Shown: positions 43,215 through 52,151 of the stretch, piece by piece
Numbering within the stretch: position 1 is the stretch's first letter
Layout: each line of letters begins with the position of its first letter
Assembly (NCBI GenBank): GCA_050291725.1
Contig: JBNKKH010000031.1
Location: 17,739-81,738 of the forward strand
Source of the DNA: JAAGZL01 sp050291725
Lineage (GTDB): Bacteria; Pseudomonadota; Gammaproteobacteria; Chromatiales; Chromatiaceae
Reading direction: 5' to 3'
Length of the DNA: 64,000 nt
Position numbers and translations under genes: made by a program
The notes under the pieces: generated by a model
Database searches by the model: none
What the model was told of the DNA's origin: nothing
Seen by the model: the letters and a program-made list of their open reading frames with translations, nothing else

Positions 43215-44180
43215 CTATTTTCCATTCGCATCTAAGGCATCTAGATAGCGTTCAGCATCCAGGGCAGCCATGCAGCCGGTTCCTGCTGAGGTAACGGCCT
43301 GTTTGTAGACGTGGTCCATAACATCACCAGCAGCAAAGACGCCTTCAATACTGGTTTGGGTGGCATTGCCCTCAATACCGCCAGTCACAGTCAGATATCC
43401 GTAATGCTTCTCTAGTTGATCGCCAAAGATGTCGGTATTGGGTTTATGTCCAATAGCGATGAAGATACCTTGCAGATCAATATCTTTAGTGGAGCCATCT
43501 TTAACATTTTTAATGCGCATACCGGTTACGCCAGTATCATCGCCCAGCACCTCTTCCAGTACGTGATCCCACTCGATGGTAATATTGCCGTTTTCGGCCT
43601 TCTGTTTTACCTGGTCGGCCAGGATTTTTTCGGAACGGAAGGCGTCACGTCGGTGTACTACGGTTACTTCAGAGGCAATATTTGAAAGATAGAGGGCCTC
43701 TTCTACCGCGGTGCTACCGCCGCCGATAACGGCAACCTTTTGATCTCTATAAAAAAATCCATCACAGGTAGCGCAGGCAGAAACACCGCGCCCTTTGAAG
43801 TTTTCCTCTGATTCCAAACCCAGGTATTGGGCAGAAGCTCCGGTTGCTATGATCAGGGCATCGCAGGTATAGGTCGCCTGATCACCAATCAGCTTAAACG
43901 GCTTTTCTGTGAGTTCAGTGGTGTGGATATGGTCAAAGATGATCTCGGTATTAAACCGTTGAGCATGTTTCAGCATGCGATCCATTAACTCCGGGCCCTG
44001 TACCCCTTCGTTGTCCCCAGGCCAGTTATCTACCTCGGTGGTGGTGGTTAGCTGTCCACCCTGTTCCATGCCTGTTATCAGAACAGGGTCGAGATTGGCG
44101 CGCGCTGCATAGATGGCTGCCGTATAACCGGCTGGACCAGATCCTAAGATTAGCAAGCGACAGTGTCTGGTTTCACTCAT
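43215..44180 (-). CDS. trxB: Thioredoxin reductase
   Basis: 321 residues. FAD motif LLILGSGPAGYTAAIYAARA, redox-active CATC in SACATCDGFF, NADPH motif VAVIGGGSTAVEEALYLSN, and C-terminal GVFAAGDVMDHVYKQAVTSAG. Low-molecular-weight homodimeric type. It reduces thioredoxin with NADPH in the cytosol. It diverges from ftsK across 287 bases with a TATAAT at 44383-44388 reading toward ftsK. Confidence 0.98.
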   Translation of the reverse strand: MSETRHCRLLILGSGPAGYTAAIYAARANLDPVLITGMEQGGQLTTTTEVDNWPGDNEGVQGPELMDRMLKHAQRFNTEIIFDHIHTTELTEKPFKLIGDQATYTCDALIIATGASAQYLGLESEENFKGRGVSACATCDGFFYRDQKVAVIGGGSTAVEEALYLSNIASEVTVVHRRDAFRSEKILADQVKQKAENGNITIEWDHVLEEVLGDDTGVTGMRIKNVKDGSTKDIDLQGIFIAIGHKPNTDIFGDQLEKHYGYLTVTGGIEGNATQTSIEGVFAAGDVMDHVYKQAVTSAGTGCMAALDAERYLDALDANGK

Positions 44181-44467
44181 GGGTAATTACTCCGGAATTT
44201 GAGGTAAAAGTTTATTTAAGTTGTTTTCTGAATCTTGTTGATAGGTGAGTTAACCATATATGCATTAACATCGCGAAATTCAATCAGATAGGCAAATTCT
44301 ACGTAATGTACTGTTGGGGGTAAAGCGGTGAATAGTCCTCTCTAGTTCCTTTAGAAATTAGACTAGATATGTTATATAACTATATAATAGATAAGCAACT
44401 ATTTCTCTATCATATGGGCTGTGACTTAAAATCGATTGTTAAGCAGCGAAGTTAAAAATAGGGGATA

Positions 44468-46840
44468 ATGACAATTGCTAATCAAATCGATTGTGTTAAA
44501 GGCTCTATCATCAGCCATCAGCTAGGTAAAAAAGTGTCACAAGCAAGAAAAACGGTTACACAACAGGAGCAGGCAGGAACTGGTCTCAATAGGCGACTGC
44601 GGGAAGGCATAATGCTACTCATGCTGGCAGTGTCAGCTTACTTGCTGCTCTCGCTATTTAGTTTTTCTCCCCAGGATCCAGGCTGGTCCTACACCGGGGG
44701 ACAGAAGCAGGTTATGAATGCAGGTGGTCCCGTGGGTGCATGGTTTGCCGATGTATTTCTAAACCTGTTTGGAATTTTTGCCTATATCTTCCCCTTCATG
44801 TTGGCTTGGAGCAGTTGGGTTGTGCTGTATCAGGGAGAACAGGACGAATCGATTAATCTGACCCTTATTAACCTGCGGGCCTTAGGTTTTATTCTAACTC
44901 TGGCGTGTGGAAGTACCCTCTCTTCCATGCACGTATCCTCATTCAATATTCCATTTCCTACTGGAACAGGCGGCATACTGGGCTCTTTTCTTGAAGAGCA
45001 GATGACCGATGTTTTTAGCGCAACAGGAGGAACACTGCTGCTAATCGCTCTGTTTTTGGGTGGCGTAACCCTATTTACCGGCGTCTCATGGTTTACGGTA
45101 ATGGATCGGATAGGAGAGGTGACCCTGAATCTATTCGAGAAGGCTATGCACATCTACCGTGGTCTCCAGGATGAACAGAAGGTCAAAGAGGTGAAGCGTC
45201 AGCGCAAGGATGCCCTCAAGATCGAGAAGAAAAGACAGATTGAGCGCAAACCACCCAAGATTGAGCCGGTAATGAGCGAAATCAAACAGAGCGCCAGAAT
45301 CGAGAAAGAGAAGCAGGTGCCTCTTTTTGCTAAAGATCACGCAGGAGAGCTGCCACCATTGGCGCTGCTGGATCAGGTTAAGAGAAGTGAGACCGGTTTT
45401 ACCAAAGAGGCGCTAGAGGCTATTTCCAGGCTGGTAGAAATCAAGCTGCGTGATTTTGGCATAGAGGTTGAGGTGGTAGCAGTCTGTCCAGGTCCAGTTG
45501 TGACCCTGTTTGAGCTGCAACTAGCTCCAGGCCTCAAGGTGAGCAAAATAACCAATCTTTCCAAAGACCTTGCTCGAGCCCTATCTACCACTAGCGTGCG
45601 GGTGGTAGAGGTGATACCAGGAAAATCCTATGTTGGTCTGGAGATACCAAACGAAGATAGAGAGATGGTCTATCTGAGCGAGGTTCTTAAGTCTGAAGCC
45701 TATGATAAAGCCAAGTCCCCCCTCACTATGGCCCTGGGCAAAAGCATTTCCGGTGAGCCTCGGGTTGCTGACCTGGGCAAGATGCCCCATGCGCTAATAG
45801 CAGGTACCACCGGTGCTGGTAAGTCTGTAGCTATTAACGCCATGATTCTAAGTATTCTCTACAAGGCTAAGCCTGAAGAGGTACGCATGATCATGGTAGA
45901 CCCCAAGATGCTGGAGCTTTCAGTATATGAGGGGATACCCCATCTATTAACTCCTGTGGTAACAGATATGAAAGAGGCCGCCAATGCTTTGCGTTGGTGT
46001 GTAATGGAGATGGAGCAGCGCTTCCGTTTCATGGCCTCTGTTGGGGTACGTAACCTTGCCGGCTATAACAAAAAGCTCAAGGATGCGCAGAAGGAGGGCA
46101 AACAGTTGCCTAATCCTCTTTATCGCAGTGATCTTCCAGAAGGCCAGGAGCAGACCCAGCAGGAGTTTTTGCAACCACTGCCATACATCGTTGTCATAAT
46201 CGATGAGTTGGCTGATATGATGATGGTTGTGGGCAAGAAGGTAGAAGAGCTGATTGCCCGCCTGGCGCAGAAGGCTCGTGCCTCAGGAATTCATCTGCTG
46301 CTGGCAACTCAGAGACCATCGGTAGATGTGATAACGGGGCTGATCAAGGCCAACATACCAAGCCGTATTGCCTTTCAGGTTTCGTCGCGTATTGACTCGC
46401 GGACTATCCTGGATCAGATGGGAGCTGAGCATCTGCTGGGGCATGGAGATATGCTTTATCTCCCACCAGGCACATCTATCCCTGAGCGCATCCACGGTGC
46501 CTTTGTGGATGATAATGAGGTGCACCGGGTAGTTAAACATCTGAAAGAGATGGGCGAGCCGGACTATGTTGACGATATCTTACAAGGCAGCCCCGATAGC
46601 GCATCAGAGATGTCACCTGATGGTAGCAGTGTTGAGGATGCAGATCCGCTCTACGACGAGGCGGTAAAAATTGTTACAGAAACCAGACGAGCATCTATCT
46701 CTGGTGTGCAAAGGCGTCTCAAGATAGGATATAACCGAGCCGCACGCATGATAGAAGAGATGGAGAGAGTAGGGATTGTAGGTCCACCTGAATCAAACGG
46801 CAGCCGGCAAGTTTTGGCTCCACCACCACCAGAGGTATAG
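44468..46840 (+). CDS. ftsK: DNA translocase FtsK
   Basis: 790 residues, shorter than the 1329 of E. coli because the Pro/Gln linker is brief. Four membrane helices (about 45-210), short charged linker, RecA-like motor with Walker A GTTGAGKS (about 445) and Walker B VVIIDELADMMMV, and the C-terminal gamma winged helix (ASISGVQRRLKIGYNRAARMI) that reads KOPS sites. It couples divisome activation with clearing of terminal DNA and XerCD recombination. lolA follows after 1 base. Confidence 0.97.
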   Translation: MTIANQIDCVKGSIISHQLGKKVSQARKTVTQQEQAGTGLNRRLREGIMLLMLAVSAYLLLSLFSFSPQDPGWSYTGGQKQVMNAGGPVGAWFADVFLNLFGIFAYIFPFMLAWSSWVVLYQGEQDESINLTLINLRALGFILTLACGSTLSSMHVSSFNIPFPTGTGGILGSFLEEQMTDVFSATGGTLLLIALFLGGVTLFTGVSWFTVMDRIGEVTLNLFEKAMHIYRGLQDEQKVKEVKRQRKDALKIEKKRQIERKPPKIEPVMSEIKQSARIEKEKQVPLFAKDHAGELPPLALLDQVKRSETGFTKEALEAISRLVEIKLRDFGIEVEVVAVCPGPVVTLFELQLAPGLKVSKITNLSKDLARALSTTSVRVVEVIPGKSYVGLEIPNEDREMVYLSEVLKSEAYDKAKSPLTMALGKSISGEPRVADLGKMPHALIAGTTGAGKSVAINAMILSILYKAKPEEVRMIMVDPKMLELSVYEGIPHLLTPVVTDMKEAANALRWCVMEMEQRFRFMASVGVRNLAGYNKKLKDAQKEGKQLPNPLYRSDLPEGQEQTQQEFLQPLPYIVVIIDELADMMMVVGKKVEELIARLAQKARASGIHLLLATQRPSVDVITGLIKANIPSRIAFQVSSRIDSRTILDQMGAEHLLGHGDMLYLPPGTSIPERIHGAFVDDNEVHRVVKHLKEMGEPDYVDDILQGSPDSASEMSPDGSSVEDADPLYDEAVKIVTETRRASISGVQRRLKIGYNRAARMIEEMERVGIVGPPESNGSRQVLAPPPPEV

Positions 46841-46841
46841 C

Positions 46842-47474
46842 ATGAAGTTACAAAAATTAATCGTTATGGTCCTGGCTTTGGCTGTTAGTCAGATAGTATC
46901 TGCAGGAGCTGGAAAAGATCGTTTGGATAAACTTTTGCGGGAAACCAAATCGGTAAAGGCTAGGTTTAGTCAGACAGTAACTTCCAAATCCAAGAATCAA
47001 GCGGCCCATGCTCAGGGCATGCTCTATATCAAGCGACCAAAGTACTTTCGTTGGGATTATGAGGCACCGTACAAGCAGAGCATTATTGCGGATGGTAAAA
47101 GGGTTTGGGTATGGGAGCCAGACATAGAGCAGGTAAGTACCATGATGCAGGATGCTGCACTAGGTGGGACTCCGGCAGTTGCTCTAATGGGTGGTGAATC
47201 GCTGGAGAAAGAGTTCAAGATCAAAGAGCTGAAAAAGCGTCATGGACTGAACTGGGTGCAGCTGATACCAAAAAACCTAGAGGATGCTCAGTTTACCCAG
47301 ATCACATTGGGGCTAGACAGCAAGGGTCTTAAGCTCATGGAGATGGAAACAAAGAATGGGCAGACTTCCAGGTTTCATTTTACTGAGATTGTGCATGGCG
47401 CAAAATTTCCTAAAGGTCATTTTAAGTTTACGCCACCAGCTAGTTACAACAACTATCTGAATCTACCTAGATAA
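46842..47474 (+). CDS. lolA: Outer-membrane lipoprotein carrier protein LolA
   Basis: 210 residues. Signal peptide (LIVMVLALAVSQIVSAGA); mature beta-sheet half-barrel motifs VKARFSQTV, GMLYIKRPKYFRWDYEAPY and QSIIADGKRVWVWEPDIEQV. The Arg in FRWDYE that contacts the hood is conserved. It carries lipoproteins across the periplasm from LolCDE to LolB. Sits between ftsK and rarA, the standard order. Confidence 0.96.
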   Translation: MKLQKLIVMVLALAVSQIVSAGAGKDRLDKLLRETKSVKARFSQTVTSKSKNQAAHAQGMLYIKRPKYFRWDYEAPYKQSIIADGKRVWVWEPDIEQVSTMMQDAALGGTPAVALMGGESLEKEFKIKELKKRHGLNWVQLIPKNLEDAQFTQITLGLDSKGLKLMEMETKNGQTSRFHFTEIVHGAKFPKGHFKFTPPASYNNYLNLPR

Positions 47475-47485
47475 TCTCATGCCGC

Positions 47486-48838
47486 ATGAGTAACAGCGAT
47501 CTCTTCTCTCAGCCAGACAACGAGGGCTTGAGACCGCTGGCGGACCGCATGCGTCCGCGCAGCGTGGATGATTTCCGTGGTCAGGTCCAAATCATGGGCA
47601 AGGAGAAGCCCCTGCGTGCCGCTATAGAGTCGGACCGTCTTCACTCCATGATCTTTTGGGGGCCGCCCGGAACGGGTAAAACCACCTTAGCCAGACTAAT
47701 AGCTCACCACTCCGGCGCGCAGTTTCTTAGCCTCTCGGCAGTTCTGGCCGGGGTTAAGGATATTCGGGCTGCGGTGGAGCAAGCTAAACAGGCGCGCCAG
47801 ATGGATGATCGCCCAACCATCCTGTTTATTGATGAGGTACACCGCTTCAACAAGGCCCAGCAGGATGCATTTTTGCCCCATGTTGAAGACGGCACTGTGG
47901 TGTTTATCGGCGCAACTACTGAGAATCCATCATTCGAGCTGAATAATGCGCTACTCTCCAGAGCCCGTATCTATGTTCTTAAGAGCCTGGGTGTAGATGA
48001 GCTAGAGCAGATACTCCTTGCTGCCTTGAATAATGCAGAACTTGGCCTGGGAGATAGGGAACTAGAGATAGACCCAGAGTTAATCCATCTAATTGCAGAG
48101 GCCGCTGATGGAGATGCCAGAAGAGCCCTAAATCTGCTCGAGATATCCGCCGATCTCAGCACGGGTAATTGCATTACCGAAGATATTGTAAAAGAGGTGG
48201 TGTCGGGCAACTTAAGACGCTTCGATAAAGGGGGAGATGCCTTCTATGAACAGATCTCGGCCCTACATAAGAGCGTACGCGGTTCCAATCCAGATGCTTC
48301 ACTCTACTGGCTTTGTCGTATGTTGGATGGGGGTTGTGATCCACTCTATATAGCTAGACGAGTAGTGCGCATGGCTTCTGAAGATATCGGAAACGCTGAT
48401 CCCAGAGCACTAAGCATTGCCTTAGATGCCTGGGAGACCCAAGAGCGACTTGGTTCGCCGGAAGGGGAGCTGGCCATTGCCCAGGCAGTGGTCTATATGG
48501 CCAGTGCTGCCAAGAGCAATGCGGTGTATATGGCATTCAAGGCGGCTATGGCCGATGCTAGAGAGCATGGATCTCTGGAGGTGCCGGTACATTTACGCAA
48601 TGCTCCCACCAAGATTATGCGAGAGCTGGGTTATGGACATGAGTATCGCTATGCCCACGATGAGCCAGGAGCCTATGCCGCAGGTGAAACCTATTTTCCG
48701 GAAGAGATGGGAGAGCAAAACTATTATCAGCCGGTGGATAGAGGTTTGGAGATTAAGATAAAAGAGAAGTTGCAGCGTTTGCATGCAGACGATCTTGCAG
48801 CCAGGGCAGAGCGCGACCGATCACAGGAAAAGCTCTAA
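47486..48838 (+). CDS. rarA: Replication-associated recombination protein RarA (MgsA)
   Basis: 450 residues. AAA+ clamp-loader-like ATPase: GPPGTGKTTLARLIA, Walker B ILFIDEVHRFNKAQQ, sensor 1 GATTENPSF, and the MgsA tetramerisation domain (VPVHLRNAPTKIMRELGYG). It acts at stalled forks. The lolA-rarA spacing is 11 bases. Gene order ftsK-lolA-rarA is conserved. Confidence 0.97.
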   Translation: MSNSDLFSQPDNEGLRPLADRMRPRSVDDFRGQVQIMGKEKPLRAAIESDRLHSMIFWGPPGTGKTTLARLIAHHSGAQFLSLSAVLAGVKDIRAAVEQAKQARQMDDRPTILFIDEVHRFNKAQQDAFLPHVEDGTVVFIGATTENPSFELNNALLSRARIYVLKSLGVDELEQILLAALNNAELGLGDRELEIDPELIHLIAEAADGDARRALNLLEISADLSTGNCITEDIVKEVVSGNLRRFDKGGDAFYEQISALHKSVRGSNPDASLYWLCRMLDGGCDPLYIARRVVRMASEDIGNADPRALSIALDAWETQERLGSPEGELAIAQAVVYMASAAKSNAVYMAFKAAMADAREHGSLEVPVHLRNAPTKIMRELGYGHEYRYAHDEPGAYAAGETYFPEEMGEQNYYQPVDRGLEIKIKEKLQRLHADDLAARAERDRSQEKL

Positions 48839-48852
48839 GCCTACTCGTTCTT

Positions 48853-48886
48853 AAACCGCTCTGGGTGTAGAATGTCGGTTTTTTAG
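48853..48886 (+). terminator. Weak terminator-like structure between rarA and crcB
   Basis: AAACCG (48853-48858) can pair with CGGTTT (48876-48881), followed by a T-run. The 17-base loop makes it weak; crcB has its own ribosome site and may be independently expressed. Confidence 0.35.
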
Positions 48887-48904
48887 CTGGGGAGTTCCCA
48901 ACAG

Positions 48905-49279
48905 GTGTTACAAACCCTTGCCATTGCAGCTGGTGGTGCAGTCGGAGCCTTATTACGGTTCTGGACATCCAATGGCGTGTATGCGCTGTTAGGGCGTGGT
49001 TTTCCCTATGGAACACTGTCGGTGAATATCATTGGATCTCTGGCGATGGGCTTCCTCTATGTGATGTTTATGGAGCGTATGACGGTTGAGCCAGAGGTGC
49101 GGGCGGCGCTATTGGTAGGTCTGTTGGGGGCCTTTACAACTTTCTCTACCTTCTCTATTGAGACCTTGAATCTGCTGGAGCAGGCGGAGTACTCCAAGGC
49201 ATTACTGAATGTGGTAATAAGTGTTGTAGGATGCGTTATTGCCGCCTGGATTGGACTTAAGATTGGGAGACAGATATGA
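48905..49279 (+). CDS. crcB: Fluoride exporter CrcB/Fluc
   Basis: 124 residues with GTG start at 48905 and GGGGAG 10 bases upstream. Four membrane helices with the Fluc signatures GGAVGALLRFW, GTLSVNIIGSLAMGFLY and LGAFTTFSTFSIET. It forms a dual-topology fluoride channel. There is no recognisable crcB (fluoride) riboswitch in the 66 bases upstream. It overlaps the DUF190 gene by 4 bases, a known pairing. Confidence 0.95.
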   Translation: MLQTLAIAAGGAVGALLRFWTSNGVYALLGRGFPYGTLSVNIIGSLAMGFLYVMFMERMTVEPEVRAALLVGLLGAFTTFSTFSIETLNLLEQAEYSKALLNVVISVVGCVIAAWIGLKIGRQI

Positions 49280-49587
49280 AATCGATGGATGTCACCATGG
49301 TGCGTATATATCTGCATGAAGGTCAAGGCCAGATGCAAAGCCTAATGCAGTTGCTGCACGATGAAAAGAAGGTGCGTGGCGTGACCACATTTCGTGGAGT
49401 GTCTGGCTTTGGCCAGTCTGGCAAAATGCACTCATCCACACTGCTGGATGTCTCTCTGGATCTGCCTCTGATCATAGAGTTTTTCGATGAGCCAGAAAAG
49501 GTAGAGCAGGTGCTGGAAAACCTGAACGAATTAGTTAAACCGGGTCACCTAGTAAGCTGGCCTGCAAAAATAAATGTTGGTGAATAG
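49276..49587 (+). CDS. DUF190 protein associated with CrcB
   Basis: 103 residues with the ferredoxin-like DUF190 (PF02641) fold: VRIYLHEGQGQMQSLMQLL, VRGVTTFRGVSGFGQSGK and VDVSLDLPLIIEFF-like strands (read LDVSLDLPLIIEFFDEPEKV). The family resembles PII-type small trimers. The 4-base overlap with crcB suggests a linked job, perhaps regulating the channel, but no function is proven. Confidence 0.9.
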   Translation: MKSMDVTMVRIYLHEGQGQMQSLMQLLHDEKKVRGVTTFRGVSGFGQSGKMHSSTLLDVSLDLPLIIEFFDEPEKVEQVLENLNELVKPGHLVSWPAKINVGE

Positions 49588-49590
49588 ATT

Positions 49591-50865
49591 ATGTTAGACC
49601 CTAGGTTAATCAGAAATGAATTGGAAGCTACTGCTGAGCAGTTGGCAAGGCGCGGACTGCAGCTGGACACAGAGCAGATATCATCTCTTGAGGCCCGGCG
49701 TAAGGAGTTGCAGGTAGCTGCAGAACAGCTTCAGAGCGAGCGTAATAGCCGCTCTAAATCTATAGGCAAGGCCAAAGCTGCTGGGGAGGATATTCAGCCT
49801 CTGCTAGACGAAGTTGCAGACCTGGGCGACAAACTGAAGCAGGCTCAGGATGATCTCAACTCAGTACAGGCTGAGCTACAGCAGATAATCCTAGGTATTC
49901 CCAATATTCCAGCTCCTGATGTGCCTGAAGGCAGTGATGAGGACGATAATCGGGAAGAGCGGCGTTGGGGTACACCGCCAGAGTTCAGTTTTGAACCGAA
50001 GGATCATGTTGATCTAGGGGTAGCCCTGGGCGGAATGGATTTTGAAGTTGCAGCGAAGATCACAGGTTCCAGGTTTGTTAGCCTGCAAGGCCCCATGGCG
50101 CGCCTGCAGAGGGCGTTAATCCAGTTTATGCTCAACACCCATACCAAGGAGCACGGCTATACCGAGCTCTATGTGCCTTATATGGTCAATGCTGATAGTT
50201 TGCAGGGTACCGGGCAGTTGCCTAAGTTCGAAGATGATCTGTTTAAACTCAAAGGTGAGATGGAGTACTACCTGATTCCAACCGCTGAGGTGCCGGTAAC
50301 CAATCTGGTGCGCGGTGAGATTATCGATGATGGCGACATGCCCAAGCGCTGGGTGGCCCACACTCCATGCTTTCGCAGTGAGGCTGGCTCCTATGGCAAG
50401 GACACCCGCGGCATGATACGTCAGCATCAGTTCGAGAAGGTAGAGATGGTGCAGGTAGTACGTCCCCAGGAGTCTGAGCAGGCTCTGGAACAGCTAACTG
50501 GACATGCCGAGACTATTCTGCAGAAGCTGGAACTGCCCTATCGGGTGGTTACCCTCTGTACGGGCGATCTTGGATTCTCCTCTACCAAAACCTACGATCT
50601 AGAGGTGTGGCTGCCAGGTCAGAACGCCTATCGCGAGATCTCCTCCTGTAGCAACTTCGGAGATTTTCAGGCCAGGCGCATGCAGGCCCGCTGGCGTAAC
50701 CCGGAGACCGGAAAACCAGAGCTGGCCCATACCATCAACGGGTCAGGTCTAGCAGTGGGTCGTACCCTGGTGGCAGTGGTTGAGAACTATCAGCAGGAGG
50801 ATGGCAGTATTAAGGTGCCGCAGGTTCTGCAGCACTACATGGGTGGGCTAGAGGTTATTATGTAG
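49591..50865 (+). CDS. serS: Seryl-tRNA synthetase
   Basis: 424 residues. N-terminal two-helix coiled-coil arm (about 25-105) that grips the long variable arm of tRNA-Ser, then class II motifs: FRSEAGSYGKDTRGMIRQHQF (motif 2 region) and GSGLAVGRTLVAVVENYQ (motif 3). Start ATG has GGTGAATAG upstream. It charges tRNA-Ser, a UGA-anticodon copy of which lies 1.2 kb downstream. It ends within a REP-like element. Confidence 0.98.
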   Translation: MLDPRLIRNELEATAEQLARRGLQLDTEQISSLEARRKELQVAAEQLQSERNSRSKSIGKAKAAGEDIQPLLDEVADLGDKLKQAQDDLNSVQAELQQIILGIPNIPAPDVPEGSDEDDNREERRWGTPPEFSFEPKDHVDLGVALGGMDFEVAAKITGSRFVSLQGPMARLQRALIQFMLNTHTKEHGYTELYVPYMVNADSLQGTGQLPKFEDDLFKLKGEMEYYLIPTAEVPVTNLVRGEIIDDGDMPKRWVAHTPCFRSEAGSYGKDTRGMIRQHQFEKVEMVQVVRPQESEQALEQLTGHAETILQKLELPYRVVTLCTGDLGFSSTKTYDLEVWLPGQNAYREISSCSNFGDFQARRMQARWRNPETGKPELAHTINGSGLAVGRTLVAVVENYQQEDGSIKVPQVLQHYMGGLEVIM

Positions 50866-50885
50866 GAGCCCACGCCCTCTGGGCG
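50861..50885 (+). repeat. REP-like palindromic element, copy 2
   Basis: TGTAGGAG (50861-50868), then CGCCC (50873-50877) and GGGCG (50881-50885), the same layout as at 3483-3506, overlapping the serS stop codon. The sequence is a variant, not an exact copy. Confidence 0.55.
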
Positions 50886-50915
50886 AAAAGGCAAGGTGTA
50901 ATATTCACCAATCTG

Positions 50916-51095
50916 TTAAACCAGCATAGTCAGCAGCACAACAAAACCGATCACAGCTAGAATAGGTACGGCCACGCTCATCCAGTCACCTTTCTCTGCC
51001 TTGGGGCTATTGGTAAGCATATGCTTGGCTCGTGGGAATATCACAGCGATCATTGCAAGCAACAGCATTGCCGAGCCAATCTTCATCCAATCCAT
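50916..51095 (-). CDS. Small two-helix membrane protein
   Basis: 59 residues read from the minus strand: ATG at 51093-51095, TAA at 50916-50918, with AGGAG seven bases before the ATG. The sequence begins MDWMKIGSAMLLLAMIAVIF (helix 1), then a basic loop PRAKHMLTNSPKAEKGDWM, then helix 2 VAVPILAVIGFVVLLTMLV. It lies between serS and the Bax-inhibitor-like gene and is on the same strand as the latter, but downstream of a terminator, so it may have its own promoter. Function unknown. Confidence 0.75.
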   Translation of the reverse strand: MDWMKIGSAMLLLAMIAVIFPRAKHMLTNSPKAEKGDWMSVAVPILAVIGFVVLLTMLV

Positions 51096-51115
51096 TTGCG
51101 TCTCCTCAGTAAAAT

Positions 51116-51140
51116 GAAAGCCCCGGCAGGCGGGGCTTTC
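51116..51140 (-). terminator. Terminator of the Bax-inhibitor-like gene
   Basis: GAAAGCCCC (51116-51124) pairs with GGGGCTTTC (51132-51140) with a 7-base loop; on the minus strand it is followed by ATTTTA. It ends the gene at 51164 and precedes the 59-residue small gene. Confidence 0.8.
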
Positions 51141-51163
51141 TACTCTACATAACAGTTACAATA

Positions 51164-51823
51164 TCAGTCATCAGACATAACACCCAGAATATTTAGCAGG
51201 TGTACGAAGATATTGAAGATGTTGATATACAGGTTGACTGTCATCAGCAGGTAGTTAGTCTGACCACCATGGATCATCTGACTGGTGTCGTACAGGATGA
51301 AGCCACTCATCAGCATGATCACGACAGAGGAGATGGCCAACGATAGTGCCGGCATGCCCAAAAAGATATTGGCTACAGCAGCCACCAGCACCATCAACAG
51401 ACCTGCAAACAGAAAACCGCCCATAAAACTGAAATTCTTTCGGGTAGTTAGGGCGTATCCGGAAAGACCCAAGAAGATAACGCCAGTGCCACCAAATGCT
51501 GTCGCCACGATCTGCGGACCGTTTGGCAGGCTCAGATACTGGGTGAGTATAGGGCCGAGTCCGAAACCCATAAGTCCGGTTATGGCAAATACCACACCGA
51601 GACCGGCGGTCGAATTCGCGGTACGCGGCAGGACTAACCATATCAGCAGGAAGGCGCCGCCAATACTTAATAGGTAAGTCATCGGTGGCATCTGCGCGTA
51701 GGTGGAGATTGCAGCCATTATGGCGCTGAAAACCAGCGTCATTGAGAGTAGGGTGTAGGTGTTTCTGATTACCTTATTAACCGCACCAACATCTTGAGCG
51801 GCATTAGTAACTGAATAGTTCAT
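51164..51823 (-). CDS. Bax inhibitor-1 family membrane protein (YccA-like)
   Basis: 219 residues with seven membrane helices, typical of the BI-1/LFG fold: TYTLLSMTLVFSAIMAAIS, AFLLIWLVLPRTANSTAGLG, YALTTRKNFSFMGGFLF, FILYDTSQMIHGGQTNYLLM with the conserved Asp and the C-terminal helix ending VHLLNILGVM. YccA interacts with FtsH in E. coli; BI-1 homologues are pH-sensitive calcium leak channels. Start ATG is preceded by AAGGAGAT. Confidence 0.92.
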   Translation of the reverse strand: MNYSVTNAAQDVGAVNKVIRNTYTLLSMTLVFSAIMAAISTYAQMPPMTYLLSIGGAFLLIWLVLPRTANSTAGLGVVFAITGLMGFGLGPILTQYLSLPNGPQIVATAFGGTGVIFLGLSGYALTTRKNFSFMGGFLFAGLLMVLVAAVANIFLGMPALSLAISSVVIMLMSGFILYDTSQMIHGGQTNYLLMTVNLYINIFNIFVHLLNILGVMSDD

Positions 51824-51977
51824 TTGGTCACTATCTCCTTAAAAATAGCTAAATAATCCGAGTTTAAACCATGAGACTGTAAATAGATCCAGAAGGTTCC
51901 AATACATACTCCCTTATATGAGGGAAAAGTTCAATAATTCAATAGCTAAGAATTTGTTACGCTATTGCTCATACCAC

Positions 51978-52006
51978 TTGTTGCAGGCGCCACAATCGGG
52001 TATTCT
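51978..52006 (+). promoter_or_regulatory. Sigma-70 promoter for tRNA-Ser
   Basis: TTGTTG (51978-51983), a 17-base spacer, and TATTCT (52001-52006) place a start about 11 bases upstream of or at the tRNA 5' end at 52017. The GC-rich discriminator (CGCACCC) is typical of stable-RNA promoters. Confidence 0.6.
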
Positions 52007-52016
52007 TCGCACCCTT

Positions 52017-52107
52017 GGAGAGGTGGCTGAGCGGTTGAAAGCGGCGGTCTTGAAAACCGTTGAGGGTTCATAGCCCTCCCAGGGTTCGAATCCCTGCCTC
52101 TCCGCCA
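52017..52107 (+). tRNA. tRNA-Ser (anticodon UGA)
   Basis: 91 bases with encoded CCA. The acceptor stem GGAGAGG (52017-52023) pairs with CCTCTCC (52097-52103), followed by G and CCA (52105-52107). Anticodon loop CTTGAAA gives anticodon UGA for UCN serine codons. The long variable arm (TTGAGGGTTCATAGCCCTCCC) marks a class II tRNA, and the TPsiC arm GGTTCGAATC is canonical. Confidence 0.98.
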
Positions 52108-52151
52108 AATAAAGCAAAAAGCCCCGTAAAAACGGGGCTTTTTGCTTTATT
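52108..52151 (+). terminator. Very long terminator hairpin of tRNA-Ser
   Basis: A perfect 20-bp stem (52108-52127 with 52132-52151) closes an AAAA loop. The pairing continues three more bases into the encoded CCA (52105-52107 with TGG at 52152-52154), making 23 bp in all. It contains AAAAAGCCCC / GGGGCTTTTT as the terminator core. Confidence 0.9.

Noticed and set aside
48839..48904. Fluoride riboswitch before crcB
   Set aside because: Only 66 bases are available and the conserved pseudoknot sequence is not present.
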